From: Candidatus Aminicenantota bacterium
GTDB taxonomy: Bacteria; Acidobacteriota; Aminicenantia; Aminicenantales; Aminicenantaceae
DNA length: 5,939 nt
Direction of reading: 5' to 3'
Assembly: GCA_030670375.1 (NCBI GenBank)
Contig: DAOVBT010000145.1
Coordinates: 1-5,939 of the forward strand
Shown here: positions 5,801 through 5,939 of the stretch, one piece after another
Layout: every line of letters begins with the position of its first letter
Numbering within the stretch: position 1 is the first letter of the stretch
Notes under the pieces: generated by a model
What the model was told of the DNA's origin: nothing
Database searches by the model: none
Seen by the model: the letters and a program-made list of their open reading frames with translations, nothing else
Program-made: the position numbers and the translations under genes

Positions 5801-5939
5801 CGCCTCCGTCGATGGATTTCCAGATGCCCCCTGTTGCTGTCCCCACATACATGATTTTGGGATTGGTAATTACCAAATCGACACAAGCGATTCTCCCGCT
5901 CATCCCAGCCGGACCGATAGCCCGAGGTTTTAACCCAGA
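2856..5939 (-). CDS. VPS10/sortilin-like Asp-box (BNR) repeat protein, N-terminus outside window
   Basis: The reading frame stays open to the right edge: 12 codons precede the first Met at 5903 and read SGLKPRAIGPAGM, which matches the usual IGPAGMSGR entry of this family, so that Met is internal and the true start lies outside. At least 1027 codons are present. With the Met at 5903 as residue 1, eleven Asp-boxes (S/T-x-D-x-G-x-x-W type) run from 30 to 650, indicating a large multi-bladed beta-propeller. Family landmarks include YGGLQDNGSWRG (365-376) and GTHGRSVYILDD (677-688). A beta-rich FlgD-like domain follows (about 770-850, with INRVNWDLR and PGTYKVRIDLDG), then a charged helical region, probably coiled coil in part (about 860-990). 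Databases often label such proteins glycosyl hydrolase, but no catalytic residues can be identified, and a binding or scaffold role outside the cytoplasm is more likely. A signal peptide cannot be checked here. It is a single gene with no operon partner visible, and contains a C9 run at 3113-3121. Confidence 0.9.
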   Translation of the reverse strand, partial: SGLKPRAIGPAGMSGRIACVDLVITNPKIMYVGTATGGIWKSIDGGVTWKPIFDDQSTSSIGDITIDPTNPEIVWVGTGEANPRNSVGVGRGVFKTLDGGENWQFLGLEKTEKISRLLLNPHNPNVAYVAAMGTTWGENPERGVFKTLDGGKTWEKILFVDEKTGAADLAMDPSNPNRLLAAMWEHRRWPWFFNSGGPGSGLYLSVDGGETWKKLSTKDGLPEGDLGRIGIAFSRSRPHIVYALIEAKKSALCLSEDSGSTWKTINDKPGVSPRPFYYSDIRVHPKQHNTVYRLSSPLDISIDGGKSFKRLMDFFAVHGDFHELWIHPDDGNFMVLGGDGGIGISYDEGKHWNFVQNLPLGQYYHISVDLENPYNIYGGLQDNGSWRGPSRVLQGNAIYNFHWQSVGWGDGFGTLPIPRDPKLGYSMSQGGWLVRFNTVTGEQKDIRPPAQSGVKLRFNWNAAIAIDPLDIGTLYYGSQFLHRSTDEGRIWQIISPDLTSDNPEKQKQAESGGLTKDVTHAEDHCTILTISPSPVQNGVIWVGTDDGKIQLTKNGGQTWKDMSGKIIGMKDKGVPSGTWCPHIEASNHEPSTAFVVFDDHRRSNWTPYVFMTSDFGETWKNMATPVIDGFIHVIREDPVQKNLLFLGTEFGLYVSFDRGKEWMKWTNGLPTVPVRDMVIHPLDNDLVIGTHGRSVYILDDIQPLREITEAVKTKKLHLFQVADAYQFQTSFFSLGYLTPGNMEFQGQNRPYGALITYSIGKPPADVPNDDKSQASKDAADKEQIEIVILDNQDDVIRTIKGSRNAGINRVNWDLRREPFKTLSDPFEGFFPPSGPLVLPGTYKVRIDLDGIIAEENLKVLTDPRNPVSQASRRAKFNLILENGKYIEAVTVAYKKLQESIGALDEVLKRIDQLEEKRKEYIRIKATEFKKRLKGYADRLSPPQDRSGIFEETELSVRLAMLGTRLESSVDSPTEAHRLEFQNLKAAVHQELYKINRFFKEDFPKFIQEVKGAGFSIFPKIEPITIKQ
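3954..5816 (-). repeat. Eleven Asp-box repeats encoded in the VPS10-like gene
   Basis: These are protein-level repeats. Counting from the Met codon at 5903, the boxes start at residues 30, 84, 135, 193, 243, 289, 333, 472, 540, 600 and 643, for example SIDGGVTW, TLDGGKTW, SVDGGETW, STDEGRIW and SFDRGKEW. Spacing is mostly 43-68 residues, about one propeller blade each, except for a 139-residue step between the boxes at 333 and 472 where one or two blades appear to lack the motif. Each box normally closes a beta-hairpin at the blade edge and is structural, not catalytic. Confidence 0.85.

Noticed and set aside
2856..5903. Taking the Met at 5903 as the start of the VPS10-like protein
   Set aside because: The frame remains open to 5939 and the upstream codons encode the conserved LKPRAIGPAG segment, so the gene is truncated by the window edge.
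2856..5939. Glycoside hydrolase or sialidase activity for the Asp-box protein
   Set aside because: Asp-boxes are structural, and no sialidase arginine triad or other catalytic set could be recognised.
1..5939. tRNA, rRNA, CRISPR, riboswitch or insertion sequence
   Set aside because: The window is almost fully covered by coding sequence; no repeat-spacer pattern, transposase, terminal inverted repeats or tRNA-like fold was noticed by eye.

Overview
The window looks like chromosomal DNA from an anaerobic, probably uncultured bacterium of medium GC. Two layers of evidence point there. First, the left half carries a RACo-type corrinoid activator followed by a CooC/AcsF-type nickel-insertion ATPase, a pair typical of Wood-Ljungdahl (CO dehydrogenase/acetyl-CoA synthase) loci. 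Second, the right half carries a large VPS10/sortilin-like Asp-box protein of the kind common in Acidobacteriota (including Aminicenantes), Bacteroidota and related anaerobes. The combination suggests an Aminicenantes-like or other deep anaerobic lineage. This placement is an inference and cannot be fixed from 5.9 kb.

Layout, left to right. Positions 1-119 (minus) hold the first 39 codons of the CooC-like ATPase, which runs off the left edge. Positions 116-1885 (minus) hold the RACo-like ASKHA/ferredoxin protein; its TGA overlaps the ATPase start codon in an ATGA. Positions 1910-2464 (minus) hold a PgsA-type CDP-alcohol phosphatidyltransferase, 24 nt upstream of the RACo gene. These three genes run pgsA > RACo > cooC and look like one operon continuing leftward. 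Positions 2465-2581 are a divergent intergenic region with a promoter candidate on each strand and a perfect 12-bp palindrome. Positions 2582-2851 (plus) hold a small nine-cysteine zinc-ribbon protein, the only plus-strand gene. Positions 2856-5939 (minus) hold the Asp-box/VPS10-like protein, open at the right edge, so its N-terminus and any signal peptide lie outside. It converges on the zinc-ribbon gene with only 4 bp between the two stop codons.

Function. In the left operon, RACo is expected to use ATP to drive one-electron reduction of inactive Co(II) corrinoid on the corrinoid iron-sulfur protein, and the CooC-like ATPase to help load nickel into CODH/ACS. Both are maintenance or maturation roles in acetyl-CoA synthesis or oxidation. 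PgsA is a housekeeping phospholipid enzyme that appears to share the transcript. The zinc-ribbon and VPS10-like genes have no visible functional link to this pathway. I see no RNA genes, CRISPR arrays, insertion sequences or attachment sites, and no gene-free stretch longer than 117 bases. I found no convincing new multi-gene system; the points worth following up are the unusual operon composition, the stand-alone zinc ribbon, the compact shared regulatory DNA, and a C9 homopolymer in the VPS10-like gene.
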